Positions 7,312-17,733 of a DNA stretch of 64,000 bases are shown one piece after another (within the stretch, counting starts at the first letter, position 1; each line of letters opens with the position of its first letter). The notes under the pieces are model-generated. The model searched no databases, had not been told where the DNA came from, and was given only the letters and a program-made list of their open reading frames with translations. The translations under genes and the position numbers were made by a program. This DNA is from Bog-532 sp963828445. Its GTDB lineage: Bacteria; Actinomycetota; Actinomycetes; Streptosporangiales; Streptosporangiaceae. Location of the stretch: NCBI GenBank assembly GCA_963828445.1, contig CAWHFP010000009.1, positions 62,001-126,000 on the forward strand. The letters run 5' to 3'.

Positions 7312-10300
7312 ATGGGGCCTGCCGGGAGGCCGGAGTCCGGTGCCATTGCTGCTGTCTCCCCCGGCGCGGGAGGAGTTGTTCCGCGTCTCGGGCTGTTCGG
7401 GCGGCTTGGAGCGCGGGCGCGGGTGACGATGGTGTCGGCGCCGCCGGGCAGCGGGAAGACGGTCCTGCTGCGGTCGTGGATCAATGAGGCGGGGGTGGCG
7501 GACCGGGCGGCGTGGGTGCCGGTCGGGCCAGATGAGCGGGATCCGCAGCGGTTCTGGGCGTCGGTGCTGGGGGCGCTGCGCGGGACGGCTCCGGGGGCGG
7601 AGCTGGTGCGGGAGCTGACGGCGGCGCCGGACCTGGACGGGTGGACGGTCGTCGAGCGGCTTTTGAAGGACCTGGCGCCGCTGGTGGAGCCGGTCTGGCT
7701 AGTGGTCGATGACGTCCATCTCCTGGGGCCGGACCAGGCACTGCGGCAGCTGGAGCTGCTGATGATGCGGGCCCCGGATGCGCTGCGGTTCGTGCTGTGT
7801 ACCCGGCATGACCTGCGGCTGGGGCTGCACCAGCTACGGCTGGAGGGTCAGCTGGCCGAGATCCGGGCCGGGGATCTGCGCTTCAGCGTGGCCGAGGCGG
7901 GGGAGCTGTTTGCCGCAGCCGGGGTGGAGCTGGCCGATCCGGCGTTGGTGATGCTGCATGAGCGGACCGAGGGGTGGGCAGCCGGGCTGCGCCTGGCGGC
8001 GCTGTCGCTGGCCGGGCATCCGGATCCGGGCCGGTTCGCGGCGGAGTTTTCCGGTAGTGAGCGGACGGTGGCGGAGTACTTGCTGGATGAGGTGCTGGAC
8101 CGGCAGCCGGAAGACGTACAGCGGCTGCTGCTGCGTACCAGCGTGCTGGAGCGGGTGTCCGGCCCGCTGGCCGATGCCCTGACCGGAGGCTCGGGCGGGG
8201 AGCGGGTGCTGCAGGAGCTGGAGGTGGCGAACGCGTTCGTGACCTCGCTGGACGCAAGCCGTTCATGGTTCCGTTACCATCACCTGTTCGCCGACCTGCT
8301 GCAGCTGGAGCTGCGGCACACCGCGCTGGAGGAGATCACCGGGCTGCACGAGGTGGCAGCGCAGTGGTTTTCGGAGCATGCGTTCCCGGTGGAGGCGATC
8401 CGGCACGCCCAGGCGGCACAGGACTGGGGGCTGGCCGCCCGCCTGCTCGCCGGGCACTGGTCTGGACTGCATCTGGGCGGGCAGGCCGCGACGGTGCACA
8501 CGATCCTGACCGGGTTCCCACCGGGGGCCGCCGCGGCGGATGCTGAGCTGGCGGCGGTGGCGGCGGCCGATGAGCTGGCGCAGGGATCGCTGGAGACCGC
8601 GGAGCGGTATCTGGAGGTGGCGGCGCGCGGGGCGGCGTCGGTGCCGGCGGCCCGGCGCGGGCAGGCGCAGGTGCTGCTCGGGATCATCCGGCTGCTGGTT
8701 GCCCGCCACCGCGGGAACCCGCCGGCGGTGGCGGAGGAGGCGCGGCGGCTGCAGGCCACGGCCGAGGCTTCGGAGGCGGCGCCCGGTCTGGGCGAGGAGC
8801 TGCGCGCGCTGGCGCTGATCAGCCTCGGCAGCGCCGAGTACGGGGCGGCCCGGATCGAGGATGCAGCGGCGCACCTGGAGCAGGGCGCGGTGCTGGCCAA
8901 CCGGGTCGGGCGGCCCTATCTGAAGTTCACCGGCCTGGCGTACCAGGCGCAGGTCGAACTCGAGCGGTCGTTGGCACGGGCGGCGGAGCGCGGCAGGCAG
9001 GCGGTCGAGCTGGCCGAACGGCACGGCTGGACCGACGAGCCGGCCGCTGGAAGCGCCTACATCGCACTCGCAGGCGCGTTGTTCTGCCAGGGGCGGCCCG
9101 ATGAGGCAGAGCCCTGGGTCCAGCGGGCTGAGCGCACCGTCATACCCGAAGCCGAGCCCGCGGTGGGGGCGGGGATCTGTTTCGTGCGCGGGTTGCTGGA
9201 GCTGGCGCGCGGCCGCTTCACCGACGCGCTGGCCGCCTGCCGGGGCGCCGAGCGGCTTACGGGGCACCTCGCCGCCCCGCACGGCAGTTATTTCGTCACG
9301 TCGACGCGGGGATTGCTGCTGCACGCCCTGGTGCGCCTGGGCGCCATCGACCGTGCCGAGCAGATTCTTGGCGGCCTGCGTGACGAGGACCGCAACCGCG
9401 GCGAGACCCGCGTCGCCGAGGCGGTGCTGCGGCTGGCCCAAGACGACCCGCGCGCGGCGACCGCCGCGCTGGCGCCGGTTCTGGACGGCTCCGCCCCCGT
9501 GGCCTGGCCGAACTGGCGGGTTAACGTTTTCGTGCTAGAGGCGATCGTCCGGGACGCACTCAGCGACCGGGCCGCCGCCTGGCGCGCGCTCGAGCGTGCC
9601 CTCGATATCGCCGAGCCCGATCGCATGCTCTTCCCGTTCCTCATCTACCGTGCGCCGGGGCTGCTGGAGCGCCACGCCCGGGACTGCGCCAAACACGCTG
9701 CCCTGGTCTCGGAGATCCTCACCCTGCTTCCACCGCTGGAGCCAGCCCCCGAGGAACCGGCCCCCGACAGGTATCCGGGGCCCAGAGCGGTACTGGGAAG
9801 CGGGAAGCCTCCCCGCGGCAAAGAGTGGTCCGGGGGAGATCGTTCCCCCGAGCTGATAGAGCCGTTGAGTCGCAGCGAGATGCGGGTGCTGCGCTACCTA
9901 CCGACGAATCTGTCCGCCCCCGAGATCGCCCGCGAACTGTCGGTGTCGGTGACCACCGTCCGGACCCACATAAGCCACCTGTTCGTCAAACTCGGTGTCC
10001 ACCGCCGCAGCGAGGCCGTCGCGCGGGCCCGCGATCTGGGCCTGCTCGCGCCATCCCCCATGCGCCGCCCTGGTCAGCCCCGCGCAACCGTATTATCCCG
10101 AGCCCTGGCTGGAACAAATGCCGACCGCCTGGGCACACGCCTCCAGCTCGCCTCCCTCGGCTACGGACTTACGCACTTCGGCAACAGCGCGGCCGGCGAC
10201 GAAGCCATGACGCGGCTGGTCGCAGGGCTGCAGCAGCGGCGGCATCCTGCAGGACTCCGGCTACAACGAGGTCTGGGACCAGGCCCCCCGTACCCCCCGC

Positions 10301-10386
10301 CGCGCTCCGCGCCCCGCTGCGGTGCGGACCGTATTACCGGCCACTCGCTGGACCGGTCAGATCGCCTCGCCGTTAAGGTCTTAACC
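7312..10386 (+). CDS. Large ATP-binding LuxR (LAL/MalT-like) regulator; own stop not visible
   Basis: This is a signal-transducing ATPase-type transcription regulator. The Walker A box SAPPGSGKTVLLRSW lies near residue 42 and Walker B VWLVVDDVHLL near 131. RTEGWAAGLRLAALSLAG and FRYHHLFADLLQLELR are typical of the MalT/LAL family. A long helical TPR-like region follows, then a LuxR helix-turn-helix (LSRSEMRVLRYL, SAPEIARELSVSVTTVRTHI, LFVKLGVHRRSEAV) at about residues 850-910. The regulator should end near 10070, but no stop occurs in frame and the frame runs into the downstream oxidoreductase until 11358. I read this as a lost stop (frameshift or rearrangement at 10060-10386), not a true fusion. 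The start could also be 7270. The inducer is unknown. Confidence 0.8.
10087..10336. other. Spacer between LuxR and oxidoreductase, bounded by a 9-bp direct repeat
   Basis: ACCGTATTA occurs at 10087-10095 and again at 10328-10336, bracketing 232 bases that remain open in the LuxR frame but show no domain I can name. The ends are not inverted repeats. It could be a small insertion with a target duplication, or coincidence. Confidence 0.3.
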
Positions 10387-11358
10387 ATGTTTGCTGTCTC
10401 CGCGGTGCGTTTCGACAAGGAAGACCTGCTGCACGGGCTGGAGCTGGGGGAGCGGCCCGACCCCACGGTGCCGGACGGGTGGACCACGGTCAGCGTGCGG
10501 GCGGCCGCGCTCAACCATCATGATCTGTTCAGCCTGCGCGGGGTGGGGCTGAAGGAGGACCAGCTGCCGATGATCCTCGGCTGCGACGCGGCCGGGATCG
10601 ACGAGGACGGCAACGAGGTCGTCGTGCACTCGGTCATCGGCGACCCGGACGCCGGGAATGGTGACGAGACCCTGGACCCCCGGCGCAGCCTGCTGTCCGA
10701 GCGCTACCCCGGAACGCTGGCCGAGAAGGTCGCGGTGCCCCGGCGCAACCTGGTGCCCAAGCCGGAGGCGCTGTCGTTCGAGGAGGCGGCCTGCCTGCCC
10801 ACCGCCTACCTGACCGCGTACCGGATGCTGTTCACCAAGTCCGGGGTCCAGCCCGGCTCGACGATCCTGGTCCAGGGGGCCGGTGGCGGGGTGGCCACCG
10901 CGCTGGTCACGCTGGGCCGGGCGGCGGGCTTCCGGATGTGGGTCACCAGCCGGAGCGAGGAAAAGCGGCAGCTGGCCCTGGACCTCGGGGCCGACCAGGC
11001 CTTCGAGTCCGGGGCCCGGCTTCCGGAGCGGGTCGACGTGGTGATGGAGAGCGTGGGCGAGGCGACCTGGGGCCACTCGGTCCGGTCGCTCAAGCCCGGC
11101 GGCCGCATCGTCATCTGCGGGGCCACCAGCGGGGCCATGCCCCCGGCCGAGCTGCAGCGGGTCTTCTTCCTGCAGCTGTCGGTGGTCGGCTCGACCATGG
11201 GGACCAAGGCCGAGCTGGGCCGGCTGGTTCAGTTCTGCGAGCAGACCGGGGTCCGGCCGCTGATCGGGATGCGCCTCCCGCTCCGTGAGGCCAAGGAGGG
11301 TTTCGCGGCCATGGCCCTGGGTGAGCAGTTCGGCAAGATCGTCCTTACCGCGGACTGA
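10387..11358 (+). CDS. MDR-superfamily zinc-free NAD(P)H oxidoreductase (quinone-oxidoreductase-like)
   Basis: The 323-residue protein shows the medium-chain dehydrogenase layout: a GroES-like N-terminal fold with VRAAALNHHDLFSLRG and GCDAAG, the PTAYLTAYRML helix, a Rossmann motif QGAGGGVATALVTLGRAAG, and a C-terminal GKIVLT end. The catalytic Cys and structural-zinc Cys cluster of alcohol dehydrogenases are absent, so it should be a zinc-independent quinone/enone reductase type using NADPH. The ATG at 10387 has AAGG about 8 bases upstream, and family members start at this position, which argues that it is a separate gene despite the open frame from the LuxR gene. It converges on padR. Confidence 0.85.
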   Translation: MFAVSAVRFDKEDLLHGLELGERPDPTVPDGWTTVSVRAAALNHHDLFSLRGVGLKEDQLPMILGCDAAGIDEDGNEVVVHSVIGDPDAGNGDETLDPRRSLLSERYPGTLAEKVAVPRRNLVPKPEALSFEEAACLPTAYLTAYRMLFTKSGVQPGSTILVQGAGGGVATALVTLGRAAGFRMWVTSRSEEKRQLALDLGADQAFESGARLPERVDVVMESVGEATWGHSVRSLKPGGRIVICGATSGAMPPAELQRVFFLQLSVVGSTMGTKAELGRLVQFCEQTGVRPLIGMRLPLREAKEGFAAMALGEQFGKIVLTAD

Positions 11359-12321
11359 CCCCGGAACTGTCGTCGGCGGGCGGCTCGGTGGCCGGCCCGT
11401 CCTCCCCGGCCGAGGCCGGCTGGGTACCAGCGGCTGGGTGCCGGTCACCTGGGTGCCGGTCGGCTGAGTCCCGGCCGGCGGCGTGGTGCCGGACCCGAAG
11501 ATCTCGGTGCGGACCCGGTCCAGGGTCTCGTCCAGGATGATGCGCAGCTCGGTCAGGGCGTCCTCGCCCGCCTCGGAGCTGGCCTGCCAGGCCATGCGGC
11601 GCATCTCGCGGACGAAGTCCTTGACCGTGTGCTCCAGGTCGTGCAGGAGCCGGATGTCGGGCTTGCCGGGGAAGCCGCGGCGGCCGGGCCAGTCGGCCCA
11701 GGCGGCCCAGTTGCCCCAGTCGCGGTCGCGGCCGGCCGGGCGGGTCTGGTCCCGCTCGGACCGGGCCCACTCCTTGGCGTCGTCGCGGATGCGGCGCGCG
11801 CTCTCCTTGGCGTCCTCACGGGCCTGCCGGGCCCGGTCCCGGGCCTCTTCCCGGTTCCAGCGGGCCCGCTGCCGGGCCTCCTCGTGCTTGGCCTGGTGCG
11901 CCTCGGCCGCACTCGGGCCGGCCTCCTCGGGCGGCCTTGTGTTGCGGGCGGCCCAGGTCAGCTCCTCGCGCAGGCTGCGCACGGTCTCGCGGACGTCTTC
12001 CTTGACCTCGCGGACCACGTCCCGGACCGAATCCGACAGCTCCTGCTCCAGCTCGGCCAGCTCGTCCTCGCGCTCGTGCAGCTCCTGGCGGCCGGCCTCG
12101 GTGATGCGGTAGACCTTGCGCCCGTCCACCTCGTCGTGGGTGACCAGGCCCTCTTCTTCCAGCCGGGCCAGCCGCGGGTAGATCGTGCCCGGCGACGGCG
12201 CGTACACGCCCATGAACTGGTCGCGCAGCATCCGGATCACCTCGTACCCGTGCCGCGGCTCCTCGTCGAGCAGCCGGAGCAGGTACAGCCGGAGCCTGCC
12301 GTGCCGGAAAACCGGACTCAT
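11345..12321 (-). CDS. PadR-family transcription regulator (frameshifted near the C-terminus)
   Basis: The N-terminal winged helix is clear: LRLYLLRLLDEEPRHGYEVI, then SPGTIYPRLARLEEEGLVTH, then GRKVYRITEAGRQEL. A long charged coiled-coil region follows, with many EEARxRAR and DDAKEWAR repeats, then a Trp-rich patch (WGNWAAWADW) and a final helical segment. As written the frame misses its stop and runs through the antisense of the oxidoreductase to 10381. One extra base near 11425 restores a GTQPAGTQPA-like repeat and a TAA at 11345, giving about 325 residues. The ATG overlaps the DUF4097 stop by 4 bases (ATGA), so the two are cotranscribed. It probably represses its own operon through the 15-bp dyad at 13315-13356. 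Confidence 0.88.
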
Positions 12322-13244
12322 CGAGCCTCGCCCTTCGTCTCTGCGTCGTCAGTGGCCGCGTCGTCGGTGGCCGCCGCCCAGGCGTTCCCGTCCGCGGGCT
12401 GCGCGCGGGCGTGACCATCCGCCGAGGATTCGGAACGCCGCGGGGCCGGAGGCTGTTCCGCCCGCTTGAGCAGGGTGACCCGGCCGGACAGCGTGGTCAC
12501 CGAAATGTGCCCGGAGCCGCGGCCCAGCGTACCGTTCACCGAACGGGTGGCCGGGCCGTTCGCGCTGCGCAGGCAGTCGTACTGGCTGAGGACCCGGCCC
12601 GAGGTGGAACGCAGGCTGACCTTGGCGTTCGGCTCGGCGGGCAGCCGCAGGGCCACGTCGGACGACACCGTGGCCACCCGGACCTGCCCCGGCTGGCCCA
12701 GGTGCACATCGGCGGTGACGCTGCCGCTGACGGTCTTGGCGTCCAGCCGGTCCAGCGCCCCGCCGGCCAGGGTCAGGTCGCCGGACACCGAGTTGAACGA
12801 GACCTGGCCGTTCACGTCCTGCGCCTCGACGGCGCCCGACACCGTGCGCGCCTCGACCCGGCCGCCCAGCCCGTCCAGCGTGATCGCGCCGGAGACGCTG
12901 CGGACCGAGGTCCGCGCGGCCACCCCGGACACCACCGCGGTCGCGCCGACCACGCCGACCTGGGCCGGGCAGTCCCGGGGCACGGTCACGGTCATGTCGG
13001 CCGAGTGCAGCTGGGGCCGGAACCACTCCAGCAGCCCCTCCCAGGTCAGGTCCTCGTAGCTGATGGTCAGCACGCCGTCCTCGTGGCTGACCACCAGCGG
13101 CTGGCCGCTGATGCTGGTGACGTCGAGGGCGGGGGTCTCACCGGTGGCCAGGATGGCCACCGAGCCCGCGAACGTCCGGACCCGCAGGGCCGTCACGTCG
13201 TCGAAGGCGAGGCGTGTCGGCGCGTCGACCGTCCACTGCGGCAT
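12318..13244 (-). CDS. DUF4097 beta-strand-repeat (putative adhesin) protein
   Basis: The 308-residue protein consists of repeated short beta strands with the recurrent turn SVSGAITLDG, TVSGAVEAQDV, SVSGDLTLAGG, TVSGSVTADV, and later TLSGRVTLLKR. This is the right-handed-helix-like pattern of DUF4097/DUF4098 proteins. It has no signal peptide or membrane helix, so it is probably cytoplasmic; function is unknown, but such proteins are often cotranscribed with PadR or ECF regulators in envelope-stress operons. The start at 13244 (MPQWTVDAP) is preferred over 13262 because AGGAG lies 9 bases upstream. The C-terminal 45 residues are polar, low complexity and run into padR. Confidence 0.88.
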   Translation of the reverse strand: MPQWTVDAPTRLAFDDVTALRVRTFAGSVAILATGETPALDVTSISGQPLVVSHEDGVLTISYEDLTWEGLLEWFRPQLHSADMTVTVPRDCPAQVGVVGATAVVSGVAARTSVRSVSGAITLDGLGGRVEARTVSGAVEAQDVNGQVSFNSVSGDLTLAGGALDRLDAKTVSGSVTADVHLGQPGQVRVATVSSDVALRLPAEPNAKVSLRSTSGRVLSQYDCLRSANGPATRSVNGTLGRGSGHISVTTLSGRVTLLKRAEQPPAPRRSESSADGHARAQPADGNAWAAATDDAATDDAETKGEAR

Positions 13245-13314
13245 CGGCTTTCTCCTGTCCACCGGCGTTCCGGAGCACCGGCCCGGCTCCTCGCCGCGAC
13301 CAGCCTATCCATAC

Positions 13315-13356
13315 TTACGATATATCTTGTCTTCGCCTAGTCAAGATGCATCGTAA
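13315..13356. promoter_or_regulatory. Candidate PadR operator, 15-bp arms
   Basis: TTACGATATATCTTG (13315-13329) and CAAGATGCATCGTAA (13342-13356) form an inverted repeat with two mismatches and a 12-base spacer. It lies just upstream of the DUF4097-padR operon and overlaps its likely promoter, which suits autorepression. The assignment to PadR is inferred from position. Confidence 0.7.
13317..13344 (-). promoter_or_regulatory. Likely promoter of the DUF4097-padR operon
   Basis: Read on the minus strand, TTGACT (13344-13339) is followed after 16 bases by TATCGT (13322-13317). Both boxes sit inside the dyad, so a bound repressor would block RNA polymerase. Confidence 0.55.
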
Positions 13357-13371
13357 CGCGACCGGGGTGGG

Positions 13372-13545
13372 TCAGTCGTCCTCGTCGAGGCGGGCCAGCC
13401 ACTTGGCCAGCCGGTCGACCGGGACCTCGAACTCCGGGTTGAGGTCCACGAAGTCGCGGAGCCGCTCGGCCAGCCAGGACAGGCTGACCTCTTCCTCGCC
13501 GCGCCGCTGGGCCAGTTCCTCGATGCCCTGGTCGGTGAAGTACAT
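13372..13545 (-). CDS. Small conserved acidic protein (DUF6104-like)
   Basis: This 57-residue protein starts MYFTDQGIEELAQRRGEEEV and ends VDRLAKWLARLDEDD, all probably helical and acidic. Small proteins of this type are, as far as I recall, kept directly downstream of kgd in actinomycetes and are classed as DUF6104; no function is known. The ATG at 13545 has GGAGG 4-8 bases upstream. It lies 52 bases after the kgd stop on the same strand, separated by a strong hairpin. Confidence 0.8.
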   Translation of the reverse strand: MYFTDQGIEELAQRRGEEEVSLSWLAERLRDFVDLNPEFEVPVDRLAKWLARLDEDD

Positions 13546-13559
13546 CGCTCCTCCAGGCG

Positions 13560-13587
13560 GCGGGGCGGCGGAAGGCCGCCGCCCCGC
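13560..13587. terminator. 12-bp GC hairpin between kgd and the small gene
   Basis: GCGGGGCGGCGG (13560-13571) pairs perfectly with CCGCCGCCCCGC (13576-13587) around a 4-base loop. Its position after kgd suggests a terminator or attenuator that lowers expression of the downstream small gene, or an mRNA-stabilising stem. Confidence 0.6.
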
Positions 13588-13597
13588 TCGCAGTGCC

Positions 13598-16500
13598 TCA
13601 GGCCAGCGCGGTCTCGATCAGCTGCTTGTGCGTGGCCGCGTGCTGCTTGGCCGACCCGGTGGCCGGGGCCGAACTCGACGGCAGGGACACCAGTTCCAGC
13701 TTGCGCCCGAGCAGTTCGGGCAGCTTGAGGGCCATCCGCGGCCAGGCACCCATGTTGGCCGGCTCGTCCTGGGCCCAGACCAGCTGCTCGGCCTGGGGGT
13801 AACGGGCCAGCTCGGTCCGCAGCTCTTCCAGCGGCAGCGGGTACAGCCGCTCGACCCGGACGATGGCCGCGGTCGAGCCGGTGGCCTGGCGCTGCCCGGC
13901 CAGGTCGTAGTAGATCTTGCCGCTGCACAAGATGACCTTGCGGACCTGGCTGGCGTCGAAGTCCTGCGGCTCACCGATCAGCGGCTGGAACGACCCGCTG
14001 GTGAAGTCCGCGGTCGGCGACGTGGCCGCCTTGAGCCGGAGCATGGACTTGGGCGTGAACACGATCAGCGGCTTGTTCCGCCCGGACAGCCCCTGCCAGC
14101 GCAGCAGGTGGAAGTAGTTGGCCGGGGTGGTCGGCAGGGCCACGGTCATGTTGTCCTGCGCGCACATCTGCAGGAACCGCTCGATCCGGGCCGAGGAGTG
14201 GTCCGGGCCCTGGCCCTCGTAGCCGTGCGGCAGCAGCAGGACCACGCCGGAGTGCTGGCCCCACTTCTGCTCGCCCGCGCTGATGAACTCGTCGATGATC
14301 GACTGGGCGCCGTTGAAGAAGTCGCCGAACTGGGCCTCCCAGGCCACCAGGGCGTCCGGCCGGGCCACCGAGTAGCCGTACTCGAAGCCCATCGCGGCGA
14401 ACTCCGACAGCAGCGAGTCGTACACGTAGAACTTGCACGACCCGTGGTCGAACCGCTTGAGCGGCGTGTACTCGTTGCCGTTGCGGCGGTCGACCACGAC
14501 CGCGTGCCGCTGGCCGAAGGTGCCCCGGCGGCTGTCCTGGCCGACCAGGCGGACCGGGTGGCTGTCCAGCAGCAGGCCGCCGAAGGCCAGCAGCTCGCCG
14601 GTGGCCCAGTCGATGGCGTCCTCGGTGATCATGTCCGAGCGCCGGGCCAGCTGGGGCTGCAGCCGCGGGTGCGGGGTGAAGCCGTCCGGCATCGTGACCT
14701 GGGTCTCGATGATCTGCTTGACCGCTTCCAGGCTGATCGCGGTGGGGGTCGCGGTGTGGTTGACCGGCCGCTCCTCCGGCTCCGGCTTGCGCACCGCCCC
14801 CGGCTCGGGCGGCTTCTGGGCCGCCTCCCGGGTCTCGGTGAAGGCGCGCTCCAGCTGCCGCTGGTAGTCGCGCAGCGCGGCCTCGGCCTCTTCCATGGTG
14901 ATGTCGCCCCGGCCGATCAGCGACTCGGTGTAGAGCTTGCGGGTGGACCGCTTGGCCTCGATCAGGTCGTACATGAGCGGCTGGGTGAACGAGGGGTTGT
15001 CGGCCTCGTTGTGGCCGCGCCGCCGGTAGCAGACCAGGTCGATCACGACGTCCTTGTGGAACGCCTGGCGGTACTCATAGGCCAGCCGCCCGACCCGGAC
15101 CACGGCCTCGGGGTCGTCCCCGTTCACGTGGAAGATCGGGGCCTGGATCATCCGGGCCACGTCGGTGGCGTACTGGCTGGACCGGGCCGAGTACGGGCCG
15201 GTGGTGAAGCCCAGCTGGTTGTTGACCACGATGTGCACGGTGCCGCCGGTGCGGTAGCCGCGCAGCTGGGACAGGTTCAGGGTCTCGGCCACCACGCCCT
15301 GGCCGGCGAAGGCCGCGTCGCCGTGCATCATGACCGGCAGCACGGTGAACCCGCCCTCGCCGCCCTTGTCCAGCACGTCCTGCTTGGCCCGGACCACGCC
15401 CTCCAGCACCGGGTCCACGGCCTCCAGGTGGCTGGGGTTGGCCACCAGCGTGGTCTTGATCTGCGGGCCTTCCGAGGCTCTGGTAAACGCCCTCGGCGCC
15501 CAGGTGGTACTTGACGTCGCCCGACCCCTGCGTGCTGCGGGGGTCCATGTTGCCCTCGAACTCGTTGAAGATCTGGCCGTAGGACTTGCCCACGATGTTG
15601 GCCAGCACGTTGAGCCGCCCGCGGTGGGCCATGGCCAGCGCGGCCTCGTCCAGGCCCTCCTGCGCGGCCTCGGTCAGCACCGCGTCCAGCAGCGGGATCA
15701 GCGACTCCGCGCCCTCCAGCGAGAACCGGCGCTGCCCCACGAACTTGGTCTGCAGGAACATCTCGAACGCCTCGGCCACGTTGAGCCGGGACAGGATGTT
15801 CAGCTGCTCGTCGTGCCCGGGCCGCTCGTGCGGCCGCTCGATCCGGGCCTGGATCCAGGCCCGCTCGTCCGGCTCCTGGATGTGCATGTACTCGATGCCG
15901 ACGGTCCGGCAGTAGGAGTCGCGCAGCACGCCGAGGATCTTGCGCAGCTTCATCAGCGGCTGGCCGCCGAAGCCGCCGGTGGCGAACTCCCGCTCCAGGT
16001 CCCACAGGGTCAGCCCGTGCTGGTTGATGTCCAGGTCGGGGTGCTTGCGCTGCGGGAACTCGAGCGGGTTGGTGTCGGCCATGAGGTGACCGCGGACCCG
16101 GTAGGCGTGGATGAGCTCCTGCACCCGGGCCGGCTTGGTGATGTCGTCCTCATGCCCGGCCGAGATGTCCCGGACCCAGCGGACCGGCTCGTAGGGGATC
16201 TGCAGGGCGGTGAAGATGTCGTCGTAGAAGCCGTCCTCGCCCAGCAGCAACTGGTTGATGCGCTGCAGGAACTCACCGGACTGGGCACCCTGGATGATGC
16301 GGTGGTCGTAGGTCGAGGTCATCGTGACCTGGCGGCTGACCGCCAGCCGGGCCAGCGTCTCCTCGGAGGCGCCCTGGTAGGAGGCCGGGTACTCCATGGC
16401 CCCGACCCCCACGATGCAGCCCTGCCCGATCATCAGCCGCGGCACGGAGTGCTCGGTGCCGATCGTGCCCGGGTTGGTCAGGCTGATGGTGGTGCCGGCG

Positions 16501-17468
16501 AAGTCCTCGACGGTCAGCTTGCCGGTGCGGGCCTTGCGCACCACGTCCTCGTACGCGGTCCAGAACTGCCGGAAGTCCATGGCCTCGGCGCCCTTGATGT
16601 TGGGCACCAGCAGCTGGCGGGATCCGTCGTCCTTGGCGATGTCGATGGCCAGGCCCAGGTTGATGTGCTCGGGCTGGACCAGCACCGGCTTGCCGTCGTC
16701 TTCGGCGAACGAGTCGTTCATGGCGGGCACGGCGCCCAGCGCGCGGACCACCGCGAACCCGATCAGGTGGGTGAACGAGACCTTGCCGCCGCGGCCGCGC
16801 TTGAGGTGGTTGTTGATGACGATGCGGTTGTCGATGAGCAGCTTGGCCGGGATGTCGCGGACACTGGTCGCGGTGGGGACGGCCAGGCTGCTTTCCATGT
16901 TGACCGCGGTCCGGGCCGCGGCGCCGCGCAGCCGGTTGCGCTGGCCTTCAGCCTGGGGGGCGGCGGGCTTGGCCGGGGCCGGCCGGGCGGCCGGGGCCGC
17001 GGCGGCCGCCGGGGCCGGAGTCTGCGGGGCGGCCGGGGCCGGCGGGGGAGTGCTGGCCTGCGGGGCCGCCGGAGCCTGCGGGGCGGCTGAGGCCTGGGGG
17101 GCGGCCGGGGCGGGGGCCGGGCTGCCGTTCGCGCTGCCGTTGACGGCCGGGGCGGGGGCGGAGCCGTTGGCTTCGAGGTCGGCCGGTTCGTCGTCGCTGC
17201 TGGCGCCGGACCGGTAGTCGGAGAAGAAGCTCCACCACGCCTGGTCCACCGAGCCCGGGTCGGCCAGGTAACGCTGGTACAGCTCGTCGACCAGCCACTG
17301 GTTGGCGCCGAAGTCGGAGGCGTTCAGCTGCGGGTCGGCCGCCGGGCCGCCCGGGGGGGCGGTTCCGTTGGCCTGATCCGGACGGCCGGTGGCGCTGGCC
17401 TGAGATCCGGAGGACACCGGCTCTGATTCGCTGAGATCCGCGCTCACTCGCGGTGACTCAGAAGACAC
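13598..17468 (-). CDS. kgd: Multifunctional 2-oxoglutarate dehydrogenase E1/E2-like protein Kgd (one frameshift)
   Basis: This TCA-cycle enzyme decarboxylates 2-oxoglutarate with thiamine diphosphate and transfers the succinyl group. From the GTG at 17468: a short E1 N-terminal helix (NQWLVDELYQRYLADPGSVD), an Ala/Pro linker, an E2 succinyltransferase domain without a lipoyl domain (RDIPAKLLIDNRIVINNHLK through TYDHRIIQGAQSGEFL), then E1 (HAYRVRGHLMADTNPL, MAHRGRLNVLAN, NPSHLEAVDPVLEGV, GDAAFAGQGVV, PHGYEGQGPDHSSARIERFL). This is the fused actinobacterial architecture of about 1,290 residues. The frame breaks near 15475: one added base joins GVYQSL to EGPQIKTTLVANPSHLE. Because the enzyme is a housekeeping one and all motifs are intact, the break is probably a sequence error. 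Confidence 0.95.
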
Positions 17469-17733
17469 GGCGAATATCGCCTACTTCCGCAGCTTGAAAG
17501 CGATTCTGGCTAGTTGTTTAGGTTACCCGGGCCCGCCGGGCCCGGTGCCGGAAGAGATCTCACGGTTAGCCATCGTGAATGTGGCCCGCGTCACCAGCGG
17601 CTCACCCGGCCCGGGGGCCACCCGAATCACCGGCTTGATCAAGGTCACGGGAGGTACGATCGCCGCGTAGGGGACATAGGCCACCTTCCCCGTAATGTTC
17701 GGCTTATGTTGCCCCGGGCCCCCCGAGGAACAG

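Noticed and set aside
10096..10327. Tyrosine-recombinase remnant suggested by LASLGYGLTHFG in the LuxR frame
   Set aside because: Resemblance to the integrase box is short, the catalytic Arg and His are missing, and nothing else of an integrase is nearby.
13214..15514. Plus-strand frame of 766 codons opposite kgd
   Set aside because: Antisense shadow produced by high third-position GC; the minus strand carries clear E1 motifs.
15330..17090. Plus-strand frame of 586 codons opposite the kgd E2 domain
   Set aside because: Antisense shadow with no recognisable domain; the minus strand encodes the succinyltransferase region.
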